From assembly GCF_002259705.1 (NCBI RefSeq), contig NZ_MWWT01000001.1, positions 124,001 through 188,000 of the forward strand: a stretch of 64,000 nucleotides of DNA. The letters are read 5' to 3'. Positions within the stretch are counted from its first letter, which is position 1; every line of letters starts with the position of its first letter. The stretch is from Alloscardovia macacae. Lineage in GTDB: Bacteria > Actinomycetota > Actinomycetes > Actinomycetales > Bifidobacteriaceae. The position numbers and the translations under genes were made by a program. The notes below the pieces were generated by a model. It had not been told where the DNA came from. It searched no databases and saw nothing but the letters and a program-made list of their open reading frames with translations. Below are positions 33,882 to 44,408 of this stretch, piece by piece.

Positions 33882-34655
33882 TTGGATAACGAAAAAAACG
33901 AGGACAGCCGCGTACTGGACATCGTCTCGCTCTACCCGAACGATATGAACATCTACGGGGACACGGGAAACGTGAAGACTATGGAGCTGCGCGCGCGGCT
34001 CTACGGCTACGAACCGCGTATTCACGCGTATAACGTGGGCGACGCATGGCCTGAACACGTGGACCTCATCCTCGGCGGCGGCGGTCAGGATAAAGGGCAG
34101 GCCGTCATCAGCGAGGACCTCTTCGCACACGCGGACATCCTGCACACGCTGGCAGAAGAAGGCGTGCCTATGCTGCTCATTTGCGGCATGTATCAGCTTT
34201 TCGGCGAGTACTTCGAGACTGTGGAGGGGCAGCGCCTGCCGGGCATTAACGTGCTGAACGTGCATACGGTGGGTCAGGATACGCGCATGATAGGAAACCT
34301 CGTGGAGACGACCGCCGAGTGTGGAGCCATCGTGGGGTATGAAAACCATTCCGGTCAGACCATCGTGAACTCGAACGAGACGCAGCCGTGGGCTGAAGTG
34401 CACGCGGAAGGCACGGGGAATAACGGCACGGATTATACGGAAGGTGCACGCAAGTATAACGTCATCGGCACGTATATGCACGGGTCGGTGCTGCCGAAGA
34501 ATCCGCAGCTGGCAGATTTCCTGCTGAAGAAGGCTGCGGAACACCGGTACGGGACATTCGAGCCGAGGAGCAGCGCGCAGCAGCTCGCACAGCTGGAAAA
34601 GCTGAACGCGCTGGCGAAAGCTGCTTTCGAAGTGGCGTCGAAGCGTCCGCGGTAG
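33882..34655 (+). CDS. gatD: lipid II isoglutaminyl synthase, GatD glutaminase subunit
   Basis: A 257-residue class I glutamine amidotransferase. The nucleophile Cys is in LLICGMYQLFG, LGGGGQDKGQ contributes to the active site, and the catalytic His is in GTYMHGSVLPKNP. It supplies ammonia to MurT for lipid II amidation. The start is TTG at 33882 with AGGAGGAA immediately upstream, 9 bases after the murT stop. No ATG fits near it. Confidence 0.93.
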   Translation: MDNEKNEDSRVLDIVSLYPNDMNIYGDTGNVKTMELRARLYGYEPRIHAYNVGDAWPEHVDLILGGGGQDKGQAVISEDLFAHADILHTLAEEGVPMLLICGMYQLFGEYFETVEGQRLPGINVLNVHTVGQDTRMIGNLVETTAECGAIVGYENHSGQTIVNSNETQPWAEVHAEGTGNNGTDYTEGARKYNVIGTYMHGSVLPKNPQLADFLLKKAAEHRYGTFEPRSSAQQLAQLEKLNALAKAAFEVASKRPR

Positions 34656-34867
34656 GAGGTGCGAGTACAGGGTATGTATACGTGAGCATGCATACCTGGA
34701 CAGTCGTCTTCGTAGTGTATCCTTGATAAGGCGAGTTTTCCGCGCGCACATGCGCACGTGGTCTCGCTGATACAGCGGAATTGATAAAAACCACGCATGC
34801 ATGGCTGAGGATAGACCGAGAGAAGGGGTACAGCGATGCCTGCTGCGCGGAGAAAAATCGAGGTAGT

Positions 34868-36067
34868 ATGACTACTCCTAAGAAAGCTGGGATAATACAG
34901 ATTATCCCAGTATTTATCGCGTTCTTCACTATGGCCTTCGTGGACCTCGTGGGAACGGCGACGAATTATGTCAAACCAGAATTTAATCTCTCGAATTCCA
35001 CGGCGAATTTGTTCACCACGATGGTGTTCTTCTGGTTCCTTATCCTGTCCATTCCTACCAGCATGCTCATGAATAAGATAGGCCGTAGAAAGACGGTCAT
35101 CGTGGCCATCTGGGTGACCGTGGCTGCCATGTTCGTGCCACTTGTGGCGTACATGGGTGCCAGCGGTGACGTGCGCTTCGCGCTCATGGTGGTCTCCTTC
35201 TGCCTGCTGGGCATGGGTAATGCGCTGATGCAGGTGTCTCTAAACCCTCTGATGGCGCTCTTCGCCACGGGTGACCGCTTGGCATCGATGCTCACCACGG
35301 GTCAGTTCGTGAAGGCCATCGCCTCGCTCATCGCTCCGTACATCGCCGCATGGCTCGCGGCTGCGTATAACGCATGGTGGGGCATTTATGCCATTTACCT
35401 CGTCATCGCTGTGGTGGGCGTGGTCGCTCTCCAGCTCGACCGCATCGACGAGCCGCCGCTGAAGGCGGAGCAGACTTCTTTCGTGGACACTGTGCGTCTG
35501 CTGAAAGATCCGACTATCCTGCTGTGCTTCCTGGCCATCGTGGCGCATGTGGGCATCGACGTGGGCGTGAATGCGCAGGCTCCGCGCATCCTTATGGAGC
35601 ATACGGCGACCGAGCTGAGCGTGGCCACCTTCGCTACCATGGTGTACTTCATCGGCCGTATGGCGGGCAGCTTCCTCGGTGGCATCGTACTGCAGCGCAT
35701 CAGCAGTAAGGCTGGGCTGCGTCTGTGTGCGCTCTTCCTCGGTACGTCTGCGGTACTGTATGTGTTCTTTACGCTTTCTTCTGTGAATCCTCCTGTCTGG
35801 GCATTCTGGACGGCCACGTTCCTGGCTGGTTTCGGTAATGTGAACGTCTTCGGCATCTCTCTGGCACGCGCACTGAATAATGTGCCGGATAAGCAGAATG
35901 AGATCTCGGGTCTCATGATTATGGGTCTCGTGGGTGGAGCCATTATCCCGCCATTCATGGGCGTGGCAGCGGATGCTTTCGGCCAGATAGGTGGCGTGGC
36001 AGTGATGTCTATCTGCGTGATTTATGTGGTGGTACTCGCTGCTCGGTATTCGCTGATAGAAGAGTAA
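34868..36067 (+). CDS. MFS sugar transporter, FucP/GluP-like, copy 1
   Basis: A 399-residue protein with twelve predicted helices. The FucP-like start (IIQIIPVFIAFFTMAFVDLV, GTATNYVKPEFNLS) and GNALMQVSLNPLMALF suggest a proton-coupled monosaccharide or amino-sugar carrier; the substrate is unknown. It is clearly paralogous to the 44722 gene over its whole length. The ATG at 34868 follows GAGGT. It precedes the first giant adhesin. A weak AGGGTCG...CGACCCTTTT hairpin (36098-36150) may end its transcript. Confidence 0.85.
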   Translation: MTTPKKAGIIQIIPVFIAFFTMAFVDLVGTATNYVKPEFNLSNSTANLFTTMVFFWFLILSIPTSMLMNKIGRRKTVIVAIWVTVAAMFVPLVAYMGASGDVRFALMVVSFCLLGMGNALMQVSLNPLMALFATGDRLASMLTTGQFVKAIASLIAPYIAAWLAAAYNAWWGIYAIYLVIAVVGVVALQLDRIDEPPLKAEQTSFVDTVRLLKDPTILLCFLAIVAHVGIDVGVNAQAPRILMEHTATELSVATFATMVYFIGRMAGSFLGGIVLQRISSKAGLRLCALFLGTSAVLYVFFTLSSVNPPVWAFWTATFLAGFGNVNVFGISLARALNNVPDKQNEISGLMIMGLVGGAIIPPFMGVAADAFGQIGGVAVMSICVIYVVVLAARYSLIEE

Positions 36068-36347
36068 TAGAAGAGTAAAAACTTTCAGCTTCTTTTCAGG
36101 GTCGTCTCAGGTTTTGTGCAGAACGAGCACAGACATGCGGCGACCCTTTTCATGTGACGAATATCACACTGGTGTGTAGGTACTGGGATTACTCTGCTGT
36201 GAGAGATAAGGCATAGTGCGAAGTGGCGAAAGGATGGATAAGCCTATAGACTTGCATGTGGAAAGAATTATAGCTTTACGCTATGTTTAGAGCGTTTTTG
36301 GATCATTTTTTCAGATGTTTTTCCAGACGCGTATAAAAAGGAAGTAC

Positions 36348-39300
36348 ATGAATTTAAGGGCTTATAGAAACCCTGCCAAGATAATGCTGGCGGCATTCGC
36401 AGCAGTCGTTCTGGCTGTAGTCATGATTATACCTGGCATTCTGCCAGGTAATGCTGCTACAGCAAAGGCAGTGACGAATGAGATATCCGGCACGCTCAGT
36501 GCGACGCCTGGAACATCGAGTGTGACGAACCAGCAGCTGACAGTGAAGACCACGACCACCGAAGCTGCTTCGGCTGGCGATTATGTGGAGTATACGTTCA
36601 CGAATGTGGCCTCCACTACTCTGGATAACCAGGATATTAAACTGGCTGACGGCACTATCATCGGTAAGCTGCGCGTTATTAGTGTGGCTGTGACCCAGGT
36701 GAATAAGCAGTCCAGCGGAAACGCGTCCCTCCAGCAGGATACGACGCTTGATTCCTGGACAGCCACAGTGAGTGCAGTGTTTAACAGTGAAATAGAGCGT
36801 TATCCGAACGGAACCACTTTCGAGTTCTCATCCAAAGGCGTCTCCATGCCGGTGGTCTGGGCGAATAAGAACTATGAGCTTCACTCCACTGTAACCACCA
36901 CGAATGGGACGGGTAGCATAGAGAACACACTCACTATCCCACTCTATCCACCTTCTACGGGTGGCCCTAGTGTGGGAGTGATCGGTACCATTACGTTCGA
37001 TTCAAACCAGAATATGACGACGGATTCGACTCTCGTGTTCGTTCCGCAGAAGGACCTGAATGCTGGAGATGAAGTAACATTAAACCTTTCAGATGCCTCG
37101 GGTATCCAGTTTATTCCTAGTAAAGTGAAGACTGCCGCTATCACGAAGACGGCGACTCGTCGGGTGACCACGCAGACCCCTGTAAATGGGAACGGTGCTT
37201 ACATTATCGAGTCTCCAAGCGCTACTTTACAGGTGACAAACGTCACCGCGAAGTCCATTACGGTGAAAATCATCAGCGGACGTATACCAGTGCTCCGTAG
37301 TTTCGATATCCCGCTGGGCGCGAATGTAGTGGATCTGACACAGAATAACTTCACGAATAATAACTCTCGCTTCCGCGTACCTGATACCACGCAGACTATA
37401 GCAGGCGAGGCCGTAGGAGAAGCAAGTGGATATTCCGTGCAGGGTGCAGCTACGAACGCGGGACCTGTAAACCTCACCACCTACCATGACGAAAAGGGGA
37501 ACGAGATTAAGTCTCGCACGGTGGGTAAGTCCCCAGGAGTAGAAATTGACGGTTACAAGTTCATCCGCTCGACGACGTCCTCCAGCGGAGACGTGGATAA
37601 CATCTACCATAAGCTTAAAACGCGCTTCGTGGACGAAAAAGGAACGGAAATCCCAGGACATCCGGAAGTAGACGGAACGCAAGATAAGCGCGATATCGAG
37701 GGCTGGACGTACATCAGCACGACCACCGAGGATAACGGTGACACCGTGCACGTCTACCATAAGACGGCCGAAAAGGAAGAAACGAAGACCGTCACCCGTA
37801 CCGTGAAGTTCATCGACGCGACCACGGGTAAGGAAATCCATGACCCTGTGACGCAGACCGTGACCATCAAGCGGACGAACGTGGTGGACTCGGTAACCGG
37901 TGACATCATCACGCCAGGCACGTGGTCTACCGCGACGTGGCCGAAGGTGGATGCGCCACAGATAGAGAACTATGACCTCGCTGTCAGCGCTCCTCGCGCG
38001 GACGAAGTAACCGTGACCTCGGATACCGAGAATGCGGAAGTGACCATTCCATACACCCAGGGTGAGGAAAACGTCACGGAACGCAAGACCGTGAAGCGCA
38101 CTATCACGTATGTGGACGCGTCTGACGAGTCGAAGCAGGTCGCGAAGACTCAAGAGCAGACCGTCACCATCGAGCGGACGAATGTGCGAAACAAGGTAAC
38201 GGGCGAGATCACGACCTATGGCGACTGGTCTACGGGTAAGTTTGACGCTGTGGACTCGCCATCGGTGGATAACTATGATGCTCCAGATACGGCGCGTGTG
38301 GATGAGCTCGCTGTGAACGGGGACTCCACGGACACGTCTGTGGTCGTGAAGTATCCTCAGGGGACCGAAGAGGTTCCTGAGCGCCGCATCATCACGCGTA
38401 CGATTAAGTATGTGGATGCGTCTGACCGCTCGAAGGAGCTGGCGAAGACTGTGGAACAGCGCGTGACGCTGACGCGTACGAATGTGCGGAATAAGGTAAC
38501 GGGCGCTGTCACGCAAGGTACCTGGACTACGGGTTCCTTTGAGGCGGTACCATCCCCAGCAGTGGAGAACTACGGTGCGCCATCCGATGCGACCATCGGT
38601 GCTATAGACGTGACTGTGGGTACTCCGAGCAGCACGCTCACCGTCACCTATCCTCAGGGAACGGAAGAGGTTCCTGAGTCGAAGACTGTGACGCGTACCA
38701 TCACGTATGTGGACGCTTCCGATGAGAAGACTGAAGTGGCGAAGAGCGTAGAGCAGAAGGCCACCATCTCCCGCACGAATGTGCGTAACAAGGTGACTGG
38801 CGCTGTGACCGAAGGCCAGTGGTCTCCCGCGCAGTGGGATGCTGTGACCTCTCCTACCGTGGAGAAGTACGCCGCTCCAGATAAGGCCAGCGTGGATGCG
38901 GTGAACATTACGGCGCGGACGGAAGACGAGAACGTCGTCGTGAAGTACCCTCAGGGTACGGAAAACGTTCCTGAGTCGAAGACCATCACGCGTACCATCA
39001 CGTACGTGGACGAAGTGGATGGTAAGGAGATAGTCACGCACGTCCAGCAGTCGGTGACGCTCACCCGCACAAATGTGCGTAACCTCGTCACCGGCGCAGT
39101 GACCGAGGGCACGTGGTCCACGGGCAGCTTCGACGCAGTGCAGTCTCCTACCGTGGAAAACTACGGTAAGCCAGACACTGCTACCGTCCCAGCACTGAAT
39201 GTGACGCCAGACATGGAAGACTCGAGTGTGGTCGTGAAGTATCCGCAGGGCACTGTGGAAGTTCCTGAGTCGAAGGACATCACACGTACGATTCGCTACG

Positions 39301-40268
39301 TGGACGAGACGGACGAGAAGACCGAGGTGGCCGACACCGTCACGCAGACCGCTACCGTCAAGCGCACGAACATCCGTAACCTCGTCACCGGCGAGGTAAA
39401 GGAAGGCACGTGGTCTACCGCGAAGTGGGATGCTGCGAAGTCTCCTGCTGTGAAGAACTACGGAGATCCTGATACCGCTTCCGTGGATGCGGCAGATGTG
39501 ACGGCTGAGACTGCTGACTCGTCTGTGGTCGTGAAGTACCCACAGGGGACGGAAGAGGTTCCTGAGTCGAAGGACATCACCCGTACCATCACGTACGTCG
39601 ATGCGGCGAACGAGAAGACTGAGGTAGCGAAGACCGTCGAACAGAAGGCGACACTGACCCGCACGAACATCCGTAACCTCGTCACTGGCGCGGTAACCGA
39701 AGGTGTATGGTCTGAGGCGAAGTTCGACTCTGTGGAGTCTCCTGAGGTGGCGAACTACCTGGCTGCAAGCCTCGCATCCGTGGATGCTCTCGACGTGACG
39801 GCTGAGACTGCTGACTCGTCTGTGGTCGTGAAGTACCCTCAGGGCACTGAAGAGGTCCCTGAGGAGAAGACCATCACCCGTACGATTCGCTATGTGGATG
39901 GTTCCGGCCGTGAGATCGCCGATGCTGTGGTCCAGAAGGTGACGCTCAAGCGCACGAATATCCGTAACCTCGTCACCGGTGCGGTGACGGAAGGCGAGTG
40001 GTCCACGGGTACTGTGGATACGCAGGTTTCGCCTGAGGTGGCCGGATACGTGGATCCTTCCCAGCTCGAGGTGTCTGCAGCTCAGATTACGGGCAGCTCG
40101 AAGGATGAGACCATCACCATCGTCTATAAGCAGACCCCGGCTGCTGTTCAGGCTGAGCAGACGCAGAAGGCTCAGCTGGCCCGCACGGGTTCGAACGTTC
40201 TGGCTTTGGCTGGAGCTGTTCTGCTCGCTGCCCTGGCAGGCTTCGGTCTGAAGAAGCTGCGTCAGTAG
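36348..40268 (+). CDS. giant cell-wall adhesin 1 with eight Mub_B2-like repeats and LARTG signal
   Basis: A 1306-residue surface protein. Residues 1-40 are a signal peptide. Residues about 45-380 are two beta-rich domains resembling MSCRAMM-type ligand-binding regions. Residues about 385-475 are two MucBP-like units (TRFVDEKGTEIPG then VHVYHK). Residues 478-1262 are eight tandem repeats of about 98-102 residues, each built as TRT(I)xYVD...RTNxRNxVTGxVTEGxWS...SPxVxNY...YPQGTEEVPE, similar to the mucus-binding Mub_B2 domain. The C-terminus has LARTG, a membrane stretch and KKLRQ. It should be anchored to peptidoglycan by a sortase and bind mucin or another host glycan. The start follows AAAAGGAAG. 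The terminator at 40311-40351 follows. Confidence 0.9.
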   Translation: MNLRAYRNPAKIMLAAFAAVVLAVVMIIPGILPGNAATAKAVTNEISGTLSATPGTSSVTNQQLTVKTTTTEAASAGDYVEYTFTNVASTTLDNQDIKLADGTIIGKLRVISVAVTQVNKQSSGNASLQQDTTLDSWTATVSAVFNSEIERYPNGTTFEFSSKGVSMPVVWANKNYELHSTVTTTNGTGSIENTLTIPLYPPSTGGPSVGVIGTITFDSNQNMTTDSTLVFVPQKDLNAGDEVTLNLSDASGIQFIPSKVKTAAITKTATRRVTTQTPVNGNGAYIIESPSATLQVTNVTAKSITVKIISGRIPVLRSFDIPLGANVVDLTQNNFTNNNSRFRVPDTTQTIAGEAVGEASGYSVQGAATNAGPVNLTTYHDEKGNEIKSRTVGKSPGVEIDGYKFIRSTTSSSGDVDNIYHKLKTRFVDEKGTEIPGHPEVDGTQDKRDIEGWTYISTTTEDNGDTVHVYHKTAEKEETKTVTRTVKFIDATTGKEIHDPVTQTVTIKRTNVVDSVTGDIITPGTWSTATWPKVDAPQIENYDLAVSAPRADEVTVTSDTENAEVTIPYTQGEENVTERKTVKRTITYVDASDESKQVAKTQEQTVTIERTNVRNKVTGEITTYGDWSTGKFDAVDSPSVDNYDAPDTARVDELAVNGDSTDTSVVVKYPQGTEEVPERRIITRTIKYVDASDRSKELAKTVEQRVTLTRTNVRNKVTGAVTQGTWTTGSFEAVPSPAVENYGAPSDATIGAIDVTVGTPSSTLTVTYPQGTEEVPESKTVTRTITYVDASDEKTEVAKSVEQKATISRTNVRNKVTGAVTEGQWSPAQWDAVTSPTVEKYAAPDKASVDAVNITARTEDENVVVKYPQGTENVPESKTITRTITYVDEVDGKEIVTHVQQSVTLTRTNVRNLVTGAVTEGTWSTGSFDAVQSPTVENYGKPDTATVPALNVTPDMEDSSVVVKYPQGTVEVPESKDITRTIRYVDETDEKTEVADTVTQTATVKRTNIRNLVTGEVKEGTWSTAKWDAAKSPAVKNYGDPDTASVDAADVTAETADSSVVVKYPQGTEEVPESKDITRTITYVDAANEKTEVAKTVEQKATLTRTNIRNLVTGAVTEGVWSEAKFDSVESPEVANYLAASLASVDALDVTAETADSSVVVKYPQGTEEVPEEKTITRTIRYVDGSGREIADAVVQKVTLKRTNIRNLVTGAVTEGEWSTGTVDTQVSPEVAGYVDPSQLEVSAAQITGSSKDETITIVYKQTPAAVQAEQTQKAQLARTGSNVLALAGAVLLAALAGFGLKKLRQ

Positions 40269-40310
40269 CTCGGTAGCTCGAGGAAGGTCAATTCTTCCTT
40301 TCCCTTCGCT

Positions 40311-40351
40311 AAAAGTGGCGGAAAGACACGGCGTGTCTTCCCGCCACTTTT
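40311..40351 (+). terminator. terminator of adhesin 1
   Basis: A 20-base stem with one mismatch (AAAAGTGGCGG outer part, GACACG inner part) is flanked by A4 and T4. Confidence 0.88.
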
Positions 40352-40457
40352 CTATTCCGCGAATGATGTATTCTAGAAATGGAAGAGAAACAGCGAAGTG
40401 TTTTTCTGCGGAAGGGTGGTTCTCCGGAACTGCGCGGGAAACGATGGGGCTAGTGAG

Positions 40458-43400
40458 ATGAAAAGTATAAAAGTACGGGGAAAAGTGGCGGCCATACTCC
40501 TGGGAGTGCTGGCTATAATGGCTGCTGTGGTAGGGATGATGCCGTCCCTCCTACAGGTGAGCTCTGCCGCGGAAGCCACAGGCGTGGCCGTGGCGAATAG
40601 TATAACGGGGTCTGTAACGGGTAAAGGAACCGCTTTTAACGTCGCAGACCAGGCATTATCGGTGACGACCACGCTGAGCGCGGATGCTCATGCGGGGGAT
40701 TACGTGGAGTATTCTTTTAGAAATGTGAGCACGGATACGCTGAATGGGACGAAGCTTTTGAATGCCTCTGGGCAGGAGATAGGAACCCTGTCCGTTTTTG
40801 GCTTGGATACTCCGGAGGTAAAGAAGCAAAACTCTCTGAATCCGGAGCTTCAGTCGGATACGGAGCTCGGTACATCGTGGGTAGCGAAGGCGCGAGCTAT
40901 CTTTAGCGGGGACGTTCCGAGTGGAACATCCTTTACCTTCTCGTCAAAAAAACGATCTCAGCCTGTAGTTTTCGCGAATACCGAGTACACGCTCGAAGCT
41001 TCGGTGACGACAGTGCATGGAGAGGGAAGCGTGGGAACTACCTTCACTATCCCTCCATTCCCTGTAGAAAAGAATCCATTAGTACGTCTAAACGGTACTA
41101 TGACGTTTACTGCTCCTACAGTAGTGCAGACGACGAATCAGCTCACGGTCGTGCCGAAGAAAGACCTTCAGGTGGGAGATGAGCTGACAGTGACGCTGTC
41201 TGAGAAGTCCGGCTTGACCTTCCTTCGTGATGAACTCATGAAGACAGGGCCTACTACGGTACAGCCACAGAATAGGAATCAAAAAGTAGCGCCGCAGAGG
41301 GTAAATGCGCAGGGCGCCTATATCATCCAGAACATCTCCGCACAGCTCGAGATAGTGAATGCTACTGATACGTCAGTAACAGTGCGCGTGATGAGCGGGA
41401 GCATCCCAGCCATGTATGGGTTTAATGTAAACCTCGGGAATAACGTCGTGGATGTAACGAGGAATAATCTGAATGCTCAGAAAGATAAATTCAGTGTATT
41501 CGAGACGAGTCAGACGGATTCAGGAGCGGATACGGGAGCGCAGAATCCTGAGTATAAAGTGGTAAATGCTCAGATAGCAGACCTCAGCAGTCTGGACATT
41601 ACGGAGTTTTACGACGAAGCTGGAAGAGAAATTCAGCCTTCTGTGTATTCGAATACGAATCCGAGCCGTGACATCGCTGGATATCACTTGATGCGTGAGA
41701 CGCCTGCCTCTCCGAATGCTGGTACACGCCTTATCTATCACCGCATGATGACGCGTTTCGTGGACCATACGAAGACGGATATTCCAGGTGCGGATCCGGT
41801 GGTGGGCACGGATGCTCCGCAGAAGGATATCGATGGATATCGCTATGTAGATAAGGAAACCGCTGCAAACGGTGATGTTCTCTACGTGTACCACAAGCTC
41901 GAGGAGCGAGAAGAAACGAAGGAAATCACGCGTACTATTACGTATCTCGATGCGACGACGAAGGGATCAGTGCATGCCCCTGAAGTACAGAAGGTAACCC
42001 TGACCCGCACGAATACGTGGGACACTGTCACGAATACTGTGGTAAAGGAAGGTGCGTGGTCTGAAGCGTCGTGGCCTGAAGTAAAGTCCCCGTCTGTGGA
42101 GAACTATAAGCCTGCGTCGAAGACTTCTGTTCCTGAAGCTCAGGTAATGGGGACTACTGCGGATACCACGGTAGAAGTGACATATGAGCAGGATACCGAG
42201 GATGTACCTGAGTCGAAGACGGTGACGCGTACCATTCATTATGTGGATGCGACGAGTGGCGAGACTGTAGCTCCAGATGAGGCTCAGCCTGCCACTATTT
42301 CGCGTACGAATGTACGAAATAAGGTGACGAACGACGTCACTGAGGGCGCATGGTCTGAAGCGTCGTGGGCGGCTGTAAAGTCTCCAGATGTAAAGAATTA
42401 TGTGAATCCAGATACCCCTACTGTCGAGGCAGTGAGCATCACTCCGGAGACACAGAATGCTGAGGTGACCGTGCGGTATCAGCAGGGTACGGAGGATGTG
42501 CCGGACTCGAAGACGGTGACGCGCACTATTCATTATGTAGATGCGACGAGTGGGGAGACTGTAGCTCCAGATGAGGTGCAGGCGGTGACTCTCACGCGTA
42601 CGAATGTGAAGAATCTCGTGACGGGCGTGGTCACTGAGGGTACATGGTCGTCTGCTAAGTTCGAGGCCGTGCAGTCTCCTTCTGTAACGAAGTATGATGC
42701 TCCAGATAAGCCGTCTGTTCCTGAGGCAGATGCTACGGAGGATAAGACTGAGACGGTCTCCTATCCACAGCATGTAGAGGATGTGCCAGAGTCGAAGACG
42801 GTGACGCGTACTATTCACTATGTAGATGCGACGAGTGGGGAGACTGTAGCACCTGATAAGGTGCAGACGGTGACACTCACCCGTACGAATAAGCATAATC
42901 TCGTCACAGATAAGGTGGCTGAGGGTGCGTGGTCGACGGGGAAGTGGGAGGCTGTCACTTCTCCAGAAGTAAAGAATTACGGTACTCCAGATACCGCATC
43001 TTTTGCAGAGATGAACGTCACAGCAGAGACTGCGAATGCAGAAGAAACCGTGCACTATCCTCAGGGTACAGTAAACATCCCAGAAGAGAAGACTATCACG
43101 CGCACTATCTCGTATGTGGATGCGACGAGGGGGGAGACTGTAGCGCCTGATAAGGTGCAGACAGTGACCCTGACACGCACGAATGTGCGAAACCTCGTCA
43201 CGAATGTTCTGACCGAGGGAGAATGGTCTACTGGAAAGTTCGACGCAGTAGCATTCCCTGCTGTAGAGAATTATGACGCACCAGATCCAGCTTCTGCGCC
43301 AGAGCTGAACGTGACCTCCACGACTGAAAACTCTGAGATAAAGGTGCAGTATAAGCAGTCTACGGAGGAAGTTCCAGAGGAGAAGACGGTCACCCGTACT

Positions 43401-44408
43401 ATTACGTATGTGGATGCTGTGGATGGAAAGGAAATCGCGCTGCGCGTGCCTCAGACTGCCACTCTGAAGCGTACGAATATTCGAAACCTCGTGACGAAGG
43501 CAGTAACGGAAGGAACGTGGTCCACAGCTAAGTGGGATGAGGTCGTGTCTCCGAAGGTAGATAACTATAAGGATCCAGACAAGGCTTCCGTTCCAGAAGC
43601 AGAAGCGACGGCTGATTCTGAGGTCACCGTGAAGTACCCACAGGGTACACAGAACATCCCAGAAGAGAAGACGGTCACGCGTACCATCTCCTTCGTGGAT
43701 GCCACTGATCCGAAGACGGCTGTAGCAAATCCAGTCATCCAGACAGCGAAGCTCACACGCACGAATGTGAAGAATCTCGTTACGGGTGCTCTCGCGGAGG
43801 GAACGTGGTCCACGGCGAAGTTCGCCGCGCTCGCAGCTCCTTCTGTAGAAAACTATGACACTCCAGAAATGACCACAGTGGAAGCTATGGATGTGACGGG
43901 AGACACTGCAGATAATACCGATGTCACAGTCTCCTACCCACAGGGTACAGAAGAAGTTCCTGAGGAAAAGACAGTGACGCGTACACTCACCTTCACGGAT
44001 GAGACGGGAAAGCAGATAGCAGATCCTCTTATTCAGACAGTGACCTTGAAGCGCGTGAACGTAAGAAATAAGGTAACGGGTGTCATTACAGAGGGCACGT
44101 GGTCTGCCGCGAAGTTCCCGGCTGCAGCTGTACCAGAAGTGGCAGGCTATACAGCTCCATCCATCTCGACTATTCCTGAAGCGGACGCTACAGGGAATGA
44201 TGCTGACGAGCCTCTGCATATCACCTATACCACAGTACGTACGCAGGTAAAGACGAAGCAGGGTGAGGCACAGCAGGCAGAGCGCAAGAATGCTCGAGCT
44301 CTCGCACGCACAGGCGCAGACCAGTCTGGTCTCTTCACTACCGCGCTCGCGCTACTCGTAGTGGGACTCGCAGGGGTAACCATGGCACGCAGGCGTCGCG
44401 CTCAGTAG
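40458..44408 (+). CDS. giant cell-wall adhesin 2 with eight Mub_B2-like repeats and LARTG signal
   Basis: A 1316-residue paralogue of adhesin 1 with the same plan. A signal peptide spans about 1-38. The N-terminal ligand-binding-like domains resemble those of adhesin 1 throughout (AGDYVEYSFRNVST, GAYIIQNISAQLEI, NNVVDVTRNNLN). MucBP-like units follow to about residue 485. Eight Mub_B2-like repeats occupy 486-1257, several opening with TRTIHYVDATSGETVAPD. The end is LARTG, a hydrophobic helix and RRRRAQ. Repeats 2-4 are more alike to each other than to those of adhesin 1, which suggests local duplication. The ribosome site before the ATG at 40458 is weak. It probably has its own promoter after the 40311 terminator. 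Confidence 0.9.
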   Translation: MKSIKVRGKVAAILLGVLAIMAAVVGMMPSLLQVSSAAEATGVAVANSITGSVTGKGTAFNVADQALSVTTTLSADAHAGDYVEYSFRNVSTDTLNGTKLLNASGQEIGTLSVFGLDTPEVKKQNSLNPELQSDTELGTSWVAKARAIFSGDVPSGTSFTFSSKKRSQPVVFANTEYTLEASVTTVHGEGSVGTTFTIPPFPVEKNPLVRLNGTMTFTAPTVVQTTNQLTVVPKKDLQVGDELTVTLSEKSGLTFLRDELMKTGPTTVQPQNRNQKVAPQRVNAQGAYIIQNISAQLEIVNATDTSVTVRVMSGSIPAMYGFNVNLGNNVVDVTRNNLNAQKDKFSVFETSQTDSGADTGAQNPEYKVVNAQIADLSSLDITEFYDEAGREIQPSVYSNTNPSRDIAGYHLMRETPASPNAGTRLIYHRMMTRFVDHTKTDIPGADPVVGTDAPQKDIDGYRYVDKETAANGDVLYVYHKLEEREETKEITRTITYLDATTKGSVHAPEVQKVTLTRTNTWDTVTNTVVKEGAWSEASWPEVKSPSVENYKPASKTSVPEAQVMGTTADTTVEVTYEQDTEDVPESKTVTRTIHYVDATSGETVAPDEAQPATISRTNVRNKVTNDVTEGAWSEASWAAVKSPDVKNYVNPDTPTVEAVSITPETQNAEVTVRYQQGTEDVPDSKTVTRTIHYVDATSGETVAPDEVQAVTLTRTNVKNLVTGVVTEGTWSSAKFEAVQSPSVTKYDAPDKPSVPEADATEDKTETVSYPQHVEDVPESKTVTRTIHYVDATSGETVAPDKVQTVTLTRTNKHNLVTDKVAEGAWSTGKWEAVTSPEVKNYGTPDTASFAEMNVTAETANAEETVHYPQGTVNIPEEKTITRTISYVDATRGETVAPDKVQTVTLTRTNVRNLVTNVLTEGEWSTGKFDAVAFPAVENYDAPDPASAPELNVTSTTENSEIKVQYKQSTEEVPEEKTVTRTITYVDAVDGKEIALRVPQTATLKRTNIRNLVTKAVTEGTWSTAKWDEVVSPKVDNYKDPDKASVPEAEATADSEVTVKYPQGTQNIPEEKTVTRTISFVDATDPKTAVANPVIQTAKLTRTNVKNLVTGALAEGTWSTAKFAALAAPSVENYDTPEMTTVEAMDVTGDTADNTDVTVSYPQGTEEVPEEKTVTRTLTFTDETGKQIADPLIQTVTLKRVNVRNKVTGVITEGTWSAAKFPAAAVPEVAGYTAPSISTIPEADATGNDADEPLHITYTTVRTQVKTKQGEAQQAERKNARALARTGADQSGLFTTALALLVVGLAGVTMARRRRAQ

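Noticed and set aside
37779-44229. CRISPR-like or satellite array in the adhesin genes
   Set aside because: The periodicity of about 300 bases is in frame and encodes repeated protein domains; there are no short identical repeats with unique spacers.
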